64,000 nucleotides of DNA from Methanoregulaceae archaeon (lineage in GTDB: Archaea > Halobacteriota > Methanomicrobia > Methanomicrobiales > Methanospirillaceae): the NCBI GenBank assembly GCA_015660885.1, contig JACTUB010000001.1:124001-188000 (forward strand), given 5' to 3'. Shown piece after piece: positions 50,144 to 59,813 of the stretch. Position 1 is the first letter of the stretch. The number at the start of each line of letters is the position of its first letter. A program made the translations under genes and the position numbers. Below the pieces are notes generated by a model. It was not told the DNA's origin. It made no database searches and saw only the letters and a program-made list of their open reading frames with translations.

Positions 50144-50555
50144 CAGTCAGGATGATTATCATCTCTTTTCCCCTGACAAGGTTTGCCATGAGTGTTTTTG
50201 GCAGGGTCGCCGCCACGTGATCGGACAGAATACCGATTGTCCGTCCGCAGACAAAGGAACTCCGTCGCCAGACCATGTCAGTCGGATGATCCAGGGTGAA
50301 CAATGAGGACCCCCGTGATTTCACCTCTGCAGTTACCCCCCCACACAACAGCCGGGTAACAAGAATCGCATCATCATGGACAATCACGCGTTTGAAGACA
50401 GATGACAACTCACTGCAGCCCTTATCGGCCGTAATACCGATAATGCAGTTGCCATTTTCCGTCAGGTGCTCCTCCCGGGTTACCTCAAAAGTTGTCAGGT
50501 GGCTGCCAAGGACACGCGGGTGCCCCCGGCAATACACGATTTCCTGAGCCTCCAT
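50127..50555 (-). CDS. DUF371 family protein
   Basis: RGHPRVLGSHLTTFEVTREEHLTENGNCIIGITADKG. Confidence 0.85.
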   Translation of the reverse strand: MEAQEIVYCRGHPRVLGSHLTTFEVTREEHLTENGNCIIGITADKGCSELSSVFKRVIVHDDAILVTRLLCGGVTAEVKSRGSSLFTLDHPTDMVWRRSSFVCGRTIGILSDHVAATLPKTLMANLVRGKEMIIILTAMRPG

Positions 50556-50588
50556 ACTTTATCATGTAAGGGTTGCCATGCATATTCA

Positions 50589-51164
50589 ATGTTTATCACC
50601 GTCCACTGCCCCGAGTGCAACGATCAGACCGAACACGACGTGGTCACTGAATCCCGCGATCTGCTTGTCCGCTGCACTACCTGCGGTCATTACCAGCGTA
50701 TAAAAAAGGATACAGAACCGCAATCCGTCATGGTCAAAGCAATTGTCTCCAAGGAAGGGACTTCGCTCGTCTGTGGAATTGAGCTTGCAGAAGATGACGA
50801 ATGCAGTGTAGGAGACCATCTCGTTGCGGAATGCGGTGACGAAGCATTTGGTGTCGAAGTAACCTCCATTGAAAGCGGAGAGAGACGAGTCAACCGGGCA
50901 AAGGCACCCGATATCACAACGCTGTGGACCCGCACGATCGAACAGGTGGTTGTAAAGATTTCTATCCATGATGGCAGAAAAACAGCGCCGGTTTATATGG
51001 AATGTGATGGCGAGCAGCCGTTTGTGGTAGGGGAGATGTATGTCGCATCCGGAAAGAGGTTCAAAGTGTCGCACCTTAAACTGCGTGATGGCCCGCTGAT
51101 GAGAAAAGAAGGGTGGAAAACTGTCGCTCATCGGATCAAGCGGATCTACGGCTGCCGGTTATAG
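50589..51164 (+). CDS. Archaeal zinc-finger protein (HVO_0476-like)
   Basis: HCPECNDQTEHDVV..VRCTTCGHYQ and EVTSIESGERRVNRAKAPDITTLWTR. Confidence 0.75.
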   Translation: MFITVHCPECNDQTEHDVVTESRDLLVRCTTCGHYQRIKKDTEPQSVMVKAIVSKEGTSLVCGIELAEDDECSVGDHLVAECGDEAFGVEVTSIESGERRVNRAKAPDITTLWTRTIEQVVVKISIHDGRKTAPVYMECDGEQPFVVGEMYVASGKRFKVSHLKLRDGPLMRKEGWKTVAHRIKRIYGCRL

Positions 51165-51428
51165 ATATTTTTTAAGAACGCCTATGAGTTGTTCTGTGTG
51201 AACAACTCCTTCAAACCGCTCCTGGGTGAGCCCTTCTTTAAGAATCACAATTGTTGGTGTCACCTTCAGCCGGAATTCCCTGATATATTGTGGATTTTTT
51301 ATCACATCGATCTCGTCAATAGTAATGTTGAGGGATTTTGCAACTTCAGCATTGATCGGAGTCTGCTCCATACAACCCATACACCCCGGCTGGTAAAAAC
51401 AGATCACACGCACTGCCATGAAAATCAA
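51159..51428 (-). CDS. Thioredoxin-like protein (CMGC active-site-like motif)
   Basis: VICFYQPGCMGCMEQTPI, KVTPTIVILK. Confidence 0.82.
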   Translation of the reverse strand: MIFMAVRVICFYQPGCMGCMEQTPINAEVAKSLNITIDEIDVIKNPQYIREFRLKVTPTIVILKEGLTQERFEGVVHTEQLIGVLKKYL

Positions 51429-51463
51429 TCGAGAGCGATAGTAAAAGAGTTTGTGGAGGTTAT

Positions 51464-52153
51464 TTAACCCTTATTTATAGAGACAACCTGGATCTCCACA
51501 ACGGGATAGCCAAAGTCAACAACAACACCCGATTGGGTCTTTTGAGTGACTTCCCCGGTACGTATATAAGTAAATGATGAGGAATTGGAAACTTCTGCTT
51601 CGGGATTTTCTGATACACCAATTGCCAGGACATCTCCGATACTGATGTCGCTGATATTGACTTTGTTGAGCAGGAGTTGATCCGTCGACCAGTCCTGGGT
51701 CATAGAACTACTGGACGGGATGCTGATCCGTTTCTGTTCATTGATTTTCATTCCGACGATCCCTGCACTGATCGCATTAAATTCAGGAGAGAAAATTGCA
51801 AACTGTTTGCTCCATCCGCTATCAGAAGTATATATCTGCACCGGGTAGATAGAGCTGGTCAGGGTCTGGTTGGCGGTGATACTGATTTGTTTTGACAATA
51901 CCAATCCCCCGCTGGTCGATGCAGTCGTTGCATATAACTGCTGGTCTGTTGTCAGGATGGGATTTCCTTCAGCATTGTAAAGTGTGTAGTCAATTACAAC
52001 AGTGTCGCCTGGTTTAACTACTGTGAATACACTTAACCAGCCAGAACCCATGCCCGAAACAATCATGAGCACAACAAAAAGAACACAGGCGCCCACAATA
52101 AGGATCTTTTGCCATAGTTTCGTCGATGCTTTCTTCTTTTTCTTCTCACCCAT
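51464..52153 (-). CDS. Membrane-anchored FKBP/SlyD-like protein
   Basis: TM anchor, PGDTVVIDYTLYNAEGNPILTTD, GIVGMKINEQKRISIP, terminal VEIQVVSINKG as in the 23575 paralogue. Confidence 0.7.
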   Translation of the reverse strand: MGEKKKKKASTKLWQKILIVGACVLFVVLMIVSGMGSGWLSVFTVVKPGDTVVIDYTLYNAEGNPILTTDQQLYATTASTSGGLVLSKQISITANQTLTSSIYPVQIYTSDSGWSKQFAIFSPEFNAISAGIVGMKINEQKRISIPSSSSMTQDWSTDQLLLNKVNISDISIGDVLAIGVSENPEAEVSNSSSFTYIRTGEVTQKTQSGVVVDFGYPVVEIQVVSINKG

Positions 52154-52299
52154 GCTTTTTTTTCCTCCCTAATACATCATAGTCCAACCGTCATAAACTA
52201 TTCCGCTTCCGGCTGTCATAATAATAAAAATTAAATGAAATAAATACTGACTTGAGGTTATCCTTCACATGACAAGGTGGGTAAAACAGGAATGGAAGA

Positions 52300-52776
52300 A
52301 TGTATATGTGGAGAGAAAATCCCTATGAATCGATGGGGAGAGATAATTGAAGAAATGCAAACTGAACCGGAAAATATGTTCCATAGGGTATCTCCCGCCG
52401 GCCAATTCCTTCCTGCAGGAAGAGTCACCAACCGGATGCTTCCTGCAATTTGAGGGGAATTCCGTGTTGATATCAGGGACCATGAGGATTAGGTAATCGT
52501 CGTGGCAGACCTGCCTGGCGTGGAAAAGAGGAGATAGCGCTTCAGCTCCTCAATCCAAGAACCCTGGAGATATTATGTGACTGTAAAGGAGAGAGAGGAA
52601 AAAAGTAAAGGCTACTGTGTAGGGGAGCGGGTATACGGATCTACGCATGGTCGCATTGCCACCAGATGTAAACTGATGGGAAAGCAAAGGCCAGTTTCAA
52701 AAACGGTGTCCTGGAAGTCAGGCTCAAAAAGATAAAAATCTCCGAAAAACAATGCATTTTGATAAAAGAACTCTAA
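52300..52776 (+). pseudogene. Hsp20 small heat-shock protein pseudogene
   Basis: Fragments across frames: MYMWRENPYESMGR; VDIRDHED*VIVVADLPGVEK; IALQLLNPRTLEILCDCKGEREEKSKGYCVGERVYGS; DGKAKASFKNGVLEVRLKKIKISEKQ*-like tail. In-frame stops and frameshifts. Confidence 0.85.
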
Positions 52777-52837
52777 TTTTCCCCCCACTGTTTTTTTCCG
52801 ATGACTTTTAGTACTCTTTTCACTAAAAAGTCTATGG

Positions 52838-53623
52838 ATGGATAAAAAAAAGGTCAAGGACTATATGACCTATGATGTCGTCAGTGTCGATTTGCACGGG
52901 ACGGTTAAAGAGGTTATAGAGAAAATTCAAAAGACCCATCACGACGGGTTCCCGGTTATAGATGGTGAGGGGGTAGTCGGGTATATCTCGGCAAGGGATC
53001 TTCTTTTTGTCCAGTTGACAACTCCCATCGAACAGGTAATGTCCAAAAATCTGATAGTGGCTGATCCGGATATGGATATCAATGATGCAGCACGTGTAAT
53101 TTTCCGGAGCGGGATCCAGAAACTTCCGGTTGTAGACGAAAAAAACCGGCTGTTGGGAATTATATCCAATTCGGATGTGATCCGCTCCCAGATCGAGCAC
53201 GTTTCTCCGGAAAAAGTTTTTAATTTCATCACCACGTTAAAGAAACTCTATGGGGTCGATCCCGAACTTGGCCGGGGGATAGTACCGGTAAAAGATCTTC
53301 TTCCGACCCAGTCAAAGATCTATGAAGATGAACTGGAAGGGAGAATGTACGAGATCAAGAAAGGACTCGCTGAGCCGATCATTGTTGTAAAGCGCCCGGG
53401 AAGAACTATTCTTGTTGATGGCCATCACCGGGCTATTGCGGCAAAAAAGCTTGGCATAACAGCGCTCGATGCGTATATTATCGAAATAAAGGAAGATATT
53501 GAACTGGGCATGGAACGAACTGCCCATGCAATGAATTTAAAATCACTTGATGACGTTCAGATACTCGATTACGCCCGACACCCGCTTGTTGCGATCACGC
53601 ATCGTCTGGTAAGAAGAGTCTGA
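52838..53623 (+). CDS. CBS-domain protein fused to a ParB-like domain
   Basis: Tandem CBS (VKDYMTYDVVSVD..., MSKNLIVADPDMDINDAARVIF), then VPVKDLLPTQ..LAEPIIVVKRPGRTILVDGHHRAIAAKKLG. Confidence 0.88.
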   Translation: MDKKKVKDYMTYDVVSVDLHGTVKEVIEKIQKTHHDGFPVIDGEGVVGYISARDLLFVQLTTPIEQVMSKNLIVADPDMDINDAARVIFRSGIQKLPVVDEKNRLLGIISNSDVIRSQIEHVSPEKVFNFITTLKKLYGVDPELGRGIVPVKDLLPTQSKIYEDELEGRMYEIKKGLAEPIIVVKRPGRTILVDGHHRAIAAKKLGITALDAYIIEIKEDIELGMERTAHAMNLKSLDDVQILDYARHPLVAITHRLVRRV

Positions 53624-53878
53624 ATCCTTATTAAAAGGCTGAAATAATCAGCTCTCCCCCGGAATGAGGCAATTCAAGTCAGAATTTGCATCAGTCTGAT
53701 GGAATCTGAGCCCATATATGCCCCTAATATTACTGGAGAATGTTCCTGCAGCGATTCGGATGATATTTCACAAGAATACCCGCTTGAAGTTCGGGATATA
53801 AAAAAAGAATAGCAAAAATTTTGGATATTTCTTCCCCGTCAAAAAGAGATGTGGTTCGTTTTACCGGTTCAAAAATAC

Positions 53879-55057
53879 TCATGAACCATCATATCGGAGA
53901 TCAAATTTTTCATTCAATACGTGCTCTTTCACCACGGTTCCATCGGTCACGATTACTTCAGGCCACAGACGGGTTTTTGAGTGAACGATAACCCGGTTGC
54001 GCAGGACAACACGGGGACCTATCACCGTATCGTTTTCGATACTGCAGTGTTCACCAATATGCGTGTCGTTGTCCATTATACAGCCCGATATGGTACTATT
54101 CGCACCGACAATAACCCGATTATAAAGAGACGAGGAGAAAACCTTCACGTTATTCCTGAGAATACATTTGTCACCAATACTTGTGTATGGCCCGATCAAG
54201 ACATTATCACCGATAGTTGTGCCCGGACCAATGGCAACCGGACCGATGACCTTGGTGTTCTTGCCAAGAGTAATCGAATCGCCCAGCTGGACCGGCCCCT
54301 GGATTTGTGCTCCATGCATGGACAGGTTGCCAATGATATCACTAAAAGAAATATCCTGTAACTTCCAACGTTCGGCTTGGCGGAGGGAGTGCGGGCTTCC
54401 CACATCGGTCCAGTTACCTCGGGCAAGCCAGCCTTTTAGTACATATCCTTCCTCCATCATACTGGGGAAAAGGTCGCGGGCAAAATCATATTTTGTACCC
54501 TGCGGGATATTGTCAAAAATTTCCGGACTGCAGACATACATACCGGTGCTCGCGAGATTGGAGAAAATCTCACCGGGCGATGGTTTCTCCTTGAAACGTT
54601 TGATCTCATAACTTACATCGATTTCTGCAATACCATATTCACCTGGGTCATCTATGGAGATCAGCCCGATAGTCGTTGTGGCTTTCTCTTTTTGATGGGT
54701 GCGGTAAAACTCAAGGACGTTCAGATCAGTGACATGGTCTCCCCCTACAACCAAGAAATCCTGTCCGTCAAGATATTGCTGAGCGTTTTTCACGCTGCCA
54801 GCGGTTCCAAGCTTGGTTTTTTCATGTACGTAAGTGATCTCGACATTAAAAAGCGAACCATCACCGAGTGCTTCCTCGATTGAATTACCCATGTAACCAA
54901 GAGTGAGGACAACTTCCCGGAATCCCATGTTCGAGAGATGCGAGACCAGGTGCTGGATAGAGGGGCGGTTTACAATAGGAATACAGGGTTTAGGCCGTTC
55001 GAAGGTAAGAGGACGAAGCCTGGTCCCCTCCCCACCACACATTATGCACACCTTCAT
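53879..55057 (-). CDS. NDP-sugar pyrophosphorylase (nucleotidyltransferase plus hexapeptide repeats)
   Basis: MCGGEGTRLRPLTFERPKPCIPIVNRP, VVGGDHV, C-terminal left-handed beta-helix repeats. Confidence 0.92.
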   Translation of the reverse strand: MKVCIMCGGEGTRLRPLTFERPKPCIPIVNRPSIQHLVSHLSNMGFREVVLTLGYMGNSIEEALGDGSLFNVEITYVHEKTKLGTAGSVKNAQQYLDGQDFLVVGGDHVTDLNVLEFYRTHQKEKATTTIGLISIDDPGEYGIAEIDVSYEIKRFKEKPSPGEIFSNLASTGMYVCSPEIFDNIPQGTKYDFARDLFPSMMEEGYVLKGWLARGNWTDVGSPHSLRQAERWKLQDISFSDIIGNLSMHGAQIQGPVQLGDSITLGKNTKVIGPVAIGPGTTIGDNVLIGPYTSIGDKCILRNNVKVFSSSLYNRVIVGANSTISGCIMDNDTHIGEHCSIENDTVIGPRVVLRNRVIVHSKTRLWPEVIVTDGTVVKEHVLNEKFDLRYDGS

Positions 55058-55405
55058 AGCACAAATTTAGTGCTGGATCGTTTTAATTATAGTGTATATA
55101 TTGCAGTTCTGGCGCTGCGGATATTTCTTAAATGACGTATTTTCATTATTTCGTAGATAAAACCGCATAATCCGGCTCTGTAGAATTTATTTTTTTTCGC
55201 AAATGAAGTGATAATCTCCTATTTGATAAAGGAAAGATGCCTGTCTCCTTGCCGCCCAGCGATTGTGGTGATGGAGACGTATTTTCACGAGTATCGCATT
55301 TCTCGGGGAGCACAAAATAGCGGGTTGACTCCCCCCTTTGAGTCTTAATGGTTTTTTAATTGAACATTCAGGTTATGATTGGTATAATTAGAGGGAAGAG
55401 AAATT

Positions 55406-55693
55406 ATGAAGTGGGATCTGTTGGAAATGGATGACGAAGATTATCGGATTATACCAGCAATAAAAGGGAGAGTACAATGTCTCGTGGAAAAGAAAGAGCC
55501 GCTCGAACACTGTGGGCTCTGCATTCACTGCCGGGAATTCAGAATTAAGGGTACGTTCGTGAAATCCCCGTCACTTGCATACTGTACGAAATGCAGGGTG
55601 ACAGATAAGGTTGACCTCACACAGGCTGAAGCAGTGAAATGCGCCGATCGTCAGGGAGAGGGGTTCCATAGCATAACCAATCTCATTAGTTAA
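55406..55693 (+). CDS. Small Cys-rich hypothetical protein
   Basis: CGLCIHCREF...CTKCRV; 95 aa with upstream gagggaagag RBS-like sequence. Confidence 0.6.
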   Translation: MKWDLLEMDDEDYRIIPAIKGRVQCLVEKKEPLEHCGLCIHCREFRIKGTFVKSPSLAYCTKCRVTDKVDLTQAEAVKCADRQGEGFHSITNLIS

Positions 55694-55730
55694 TTTTTTT
55701 ATAATTTCCATAAACCAAAAAATGTTTTAA

Positions 55731-57173
55731 TCAGGAAGTCAGTAATGCTGCAATTGCGTCCATATTGACGTATTCTTCGAAAAGATCCGCGAGTGCGTCA
55801 TAGGGATCTGAATCTCCTGCCGGTTTTGGTTCGAAGGATAATCCTTTCCTCGCATACAGGTAAGAAAGCAGCGCATTTACTGCTGACGGATTTAAAAACA
55901 GCCCATGGAGATAGGTGCCGAAGACCAGACCATCATCACTTACTCTGCCATCCCCTTCAAGTGCCTCACGATTGTTACCCGTTTCGGTTACTCCCATATG
56001 AATTTCATAGCCGCTGACCTCCCCCATCGCTGACAGGATGGGGGGGACTGAACAAGCAGTCCGTCTCACCTGAAATGTATTTTTTTCATACGATTCAAAC
56101 CTGGTAATACAATCAAGCAATCCCAGTCCATCATAAATACCCGGGCAGGACTCAAATCCGTCATCCACGAGTTTTTTACCGAGCATCTGGTAACCTCCGC
56201 AAATCCCGATGATCGGGATGCCGCGTTCTCTCACTGCATGTATTTCACGATCTGTCCCTGTCCGGAAAATCGTGGCCATATCCTCAATAGTATTTTTAGT
56301 CCCTGGAATGATGATACAGTCATACCCATTAAGAGAGGTACCGGGTAAAATATATTCAACGGCAGCATTCTGCTCGAGCAGCTCAAAATCCGTGAAGTTG
56401 GAAATTTTCGGGAGCCTGATCACCGCAATCCTGATTGTGGCCTGTTTTGTTTTTTTATCTCCTATCGAAAGGGAATCCTCACTGGGCAGAGGGATATTGA
56501 AATAAGGAACAACTCCGAGCACGGGAATGCCGGTAAGTTCTTCAATTTTTTTTATACCCGGAATGAAAATGGTTGGATCTCCCTGGAACTTGTTTATGAT
56601 GATACCCTTGACAAGAGGTCGGATATCGGTAGGAAGGAGCTCGATCGTCCCATAAATTTGGGCAAAGACCCCCCCCCGCTCAATATCGGCGACAAGGATC
56701 ATGGGTATGCGGAGGGTTTTTGCAAGCTGGATATTTGCTATGTCCCTGTCATAGAGGTTCAGTTCTGCAGCCCCCCCGGCACCTTCTACAACGACATGAC
56801 CATACGTAGATTTCAGCCGTTCAAATGATTCAAGTGCCTTTTTAAGAAGTTCCGGTGTTTCTTTGTAATAGTCTCCAATATGGATATCTTTGTAAGGATG
56901 CCCGTACAGCACAACCTGAGAAATGCAATCACCTTTTGGCTTGAGAAGTATAGGGTTCATATCCGTATCCGGAATTACTTTGGCAGCGATAGCCTGCATT
57001 GCCTGTGCCATGCCTATCTCTCCCCCATCACTGGTGACATAGGAGTTCAGGCTCATATTTTGGGACTTGAAAGGTGCAACCCCGATTCCACGCCGGATAA
57101 GGCAGCGACAGATTGCTGCAACGGTTACACTCTTGCCAACATGGGACGCTGAACCCACCACGAACAGGGACAT
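55731..57173 (-). CDS. cobQ: Cobyric acid synthase (CobQ/CbiP)
   Basis: [35 protein letters not shown], glutamine amidotransferase [10 protein letters not shown]; start at MSLFVVG. Confidence 0.93.
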   Translation of the reverse strand: MSLFVVGSASHVGKSVTVAAICRCLIRRGIGVAPFKSQNMSLNSYVTSDGGEIGMAQAMQAIAAKVIPDTDMNPILLKPKGDCISQVVLYGHPYKDIHIGDYYKETPELLKKALESFERLKSTYGHVVVEGAGGAAELNLYDRDIANIQLAKTLRIPMILVADIERGGVFAQIYGTIELLPTDIRPLVKGIIINKFQGDPTIFIPGIKKIEELTGIPVLGVVPYFNIPLPSEDSLSIGDKKTKQATIRIAVIRLPKISNFTDFELLEQNAAVEYILPGTSLNGYDCIIIPGTKNTIEDMATIFRTGTDREIHAVRERGIPIIGICGGYQMLGKKLVDDGFESCPGIYDGLGLLDCITRFESYEKNTFQVRRTACSVPPILSAMGEVSGYEIHMGVTETGNNREALEGDGRVSDDGLVFGTYLHGLFLNPSAVNALLSYLYARKGLSFEPKPAGDSDPYDALADLFEEYVNMDAIAALLTS

Positions 57174-57334
57174 TTCAGTACTACACGTGGATTTTCGGAT
57201 CATAAAAAGCAGATTCTCTTTTAACTATCGGGATACATTTTGTCTTCCCAAAAATACTCATGTTTAGATAAATAAGACGGTAACCCTTCGGCAATGCAAG
57301 GTAATAAATAACGTGAACCTTAAAAATACATGTA

Positions 57335-57640
57335 ATGATTGGTGGGATTTGCCCGACGTGTGGACTACCTAAAGAACTATGTATCTGTGAAGAGGTAGCA
57401 AAAGAACAGCAGAGGATCAATGTCAAGGTAAACAAACGCCGATACGGAAAAGAAGTAACGGTTATCGAAGGTCTTGATCCAACCGATATCGATCTTGAAG
57501 ATCTTTCAAAATATATGAAAAGTAAACTGGCTTGTGGTGGTACCGTCAAAGGAAACACTATTGAGTTGCAGGGAAATCATCGCGACAGGGTCAAGGAACT
57601 GTTATCTCTGAAAGGTTACAGTACAGAGAATATTTCCTGA
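57335..57640 (+). CDS. Translation initiation factor aSUI1 (eIF1-like)
   Basis: [26 protein letters not shown]...[13 protein letters not shown]...[26 protein letters not shown]. Confidence 0.93.
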   Translation: MIGGICPTCGLPKELCICEEVAKEQQRINVKVNKRRYGKEVTVIEGLDPTDIDLEDLSKYMKSKLACGGTVKGNTIELQGNHRDRVKELLSLKGYSTENIS

Positions 57641-57853
57641 TATTTTTTATATATTCTCATATTACAGGGGAAAAATTTCATCATAAGTCAGATTTTCTTT
57701 TTTTCTCTTTTGTTTTTGGTCGTGTAAACTAATCACACGATGGACCAAAACAAACATCTTTCTGGAAGGGAATGTGACTGAATTTTTTTAAGGAGGGGAA
57801 CAGGAAAAACCCGTATCAATCCCGTTCGGTCTCAAGCAAAAGGTAAAAAAATA

Positions 57854-58888
57854 TCAGATAAAGAATCTGAATGTTATCCAGGAAATGAACAGCATAATTG
57901 CAGAATACTTTAAGCCTGCAATAAGACGGCCTTCCCCCATCTGGCCGGCTACAAGTCCGGAGAAGAAACCCTGAAGCAAAGCAGCGTGCGAAAAGAGCCG
58001 TTTGTATCCAAAAAGGTCTATTTGTCCTATAAATCCCTTTGCACCGGAAGAAGCTGCTGAAGCACCAGCTGTGGCCATAGTTGTTAAAAATGTGGAGACA
58101 AGGATTGCAATCACGAACAGGAATACTGTAAACGAAACGAGCACTATGATCACATAAATTAACATATTGTTGCTACGTTCTTGGGCAAGATTTACAACTT
58201 CGAATGTGTCTTTCGCTGCTGCACGGAGCACCTCGCTGATGTCCCCACCGGCTTTACTCGCCTTTGCTATCAGGTCAACACTCCGGTCAGCAAGGGGGGT
58301 ACCCAGCTCTTTACCGAACCGGTACATCGATTCAACGAATCCGGAACCCCAGGACATGTCCTGATCGAGCTTTCTGATATGGGGCGTGAGCGTCGAATAC
58401 TCCGCGCTGGCAACAATGTGCACTGCATTGGGCAGGGTCATGCCGGAATCATTCATTCCCGCAAGATCACGGAAGAAATTTGGGAGGGCGTTCTCCAGGC
58501 TTTTTATCCGCCATTGTTCTTTAAAGTCAAGAACAGCCACCGGAACAACTGCGACCAGGACAGCAAAGACAATAAAATCATCAATAACGGTCGAAGTGAA
58601 GAGAACCTGGATTCCATACGAAGCCACCATCGAGATAAAACCACCAATAAAGATGATGAGGGCAAGCGGAACACTGACGATAAGAATGTTAAGGGGTTCT
58701 TCGGTAAGTACCTTGAACGGGTGTTTCAGGAATTTTCCCATTCCTTCCCGGGTACTCCGCTCATGTTCAAGACCCCGGGTGATCTCATCAATATCCGCTT
58801 CGACTGAGCTCAATTCTGCGGATTTAAGCAGGGGAGGGGTTTCGGCTCCCCGGTTGATCAGATTTTTCAAGTGTTCTTTTACTCCCAT
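57854..58888 (-). CDS. Type II secretion F-domain membrane protein (archaeal pilus/FlaJ-like)
   Basis: FFRDLAGMNDSGMTLPNAVHIVASAEYSTL..LADRSVDLIAKASKAGGDISEVL; C-terminal TMs. Confidence 0.87.
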   Translation of the reverse strand: MGVKEHLKNLINRGAETPPLLKSAELSSVEADIDEITRGLEHERSTREGMGKFLKHPFKVLTEEPLNILIVSVPLALIIFIGGFISMVASYGIQVLFTSTVIDDFIVFAVLVAVVPVAVLDFKEQWRIKSLENALPNFFRDLAGMNDSGMTLPNAVHIVASAEYSTLTPHIRKLDQDMSWGSGFVESMYRFGKELGTPLADRSVDLIAKASKAGGDISEVLRAAAKDTFEVVNLAQERSNNMLIYVIIVLVSFTVFLFVIAILVSTFLTTMATAGASAASSGAKGFIGQIDLFGYKRLFSHAALLQGFFSGLVAGQMGEGRLIAGLKYSAIMLFISWITFRFFI

Positions 58889-58889
58889 T

Positions 58890-59813
58890 TCAGGACTCCG
58901 GTGTCATGGAACTGATCATTATTACGAACATAATACTCCCCAGTGGGATCATGATGTAGACGATTGCATAGAGGAACATCGGCTTGTTATCTCCGGAGAG
59001 CACTGACATGATCGATTGGAGGATAATTAAAAACAATGTTCCTGCAACCATGGCAGTTACATAGGACTCAGAGACAAGTGCCAGGGTTTCAAGGAACATT
59101 TTCTGGGTCTGCCTGTTTTCCAGCGCGTATTGCTCGGCTTTTGTCCTGAAATATTCAGTAATATTTCCTCCACTCGAAACACTAGCCATGGTTCCCTGTA
59201 AAAATTCCTTCATACGTCTGCTGGGAGTACTTGCTGAAACCAGCCGGAGAGAATCGATTAAGTCTCGGCCGAAAATATCAATCTCCCGCGAGATATACCG
59301 TGCCTCAACTGCACTCTGGCCATATATCGTGCTGCTGCCAAGCAGCCGGAACACCTCTGCTGGAGTGATTCCGGCAGTGGACATCGAAGTGATGTAGTTG
59401 ATCGCATACGGCAGGCTTGCATCAATGTTCCTGCGCCGGTTCCCTGCTTCAAGACCAGGATAAAGCATGAATACCAGATACGTGAGTCCACCGAAAACCA
59501 GGAGGGAGAAGATCGTGATGAAGATAGTTCCAAGCACAAGGCTGTACGCTGAAAGTCCGAGCAGTATCTGAGGAACTTCCCCGTTATACTTGATAAGCAT
59601 GGGGATTTGGAAAACCCAGCTGATAACCCCAATTACTACAGCAGCTGATAATCCGACAATGATTGAACTGACATAAGCGGTTGAGAGATAGACTTCAAAG
59701 GGTGTTTTGAACCGGGCTGACAGAAGGTCGTTTCTCAATGTCGCATAGTCATCCCGTTTTGCCTTCATGCGTTTTCCAAGGAGATTGAAGCAAAAACGCT
59801 CAAAACTATTCAT
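58890..59813 (-). CDS. Type II secretion F-domain membrane protein (archaeal pilus/FlaJ-like)
   Basis: INYITSMSTAGITPAEVFRLLGSSTIYG; adjacent to the ATPase and the second F protein. Confidence 0.87.
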   Translation of the reverse strand: MNSFERFCFNLLGKRMKAKRDDYATLRNDLLSARFKTPFEVYLSTAYVSSIIVGLSAAVVIGVISWVFQIPMLIKYNGEVPQILLGLSAYSLVLGTIFITIFSLLVFGGLTYLVFMLYPGLEAGNRRRNIDASLPYAINYITSMSTAGITPAEVFRLLGSSTIYGQSAVEARYISREIDIFGRDLIDSLRLVSASTPSRRMKEFLQGTMASVSSGGNITEYFRTKAEQYALENRQTQKMFLETLALVSESYVTAMVAGTLFLIILQSIMSVLSGDNKPMFLYAIVYIMIPLGSIMFVIMISSMTPES

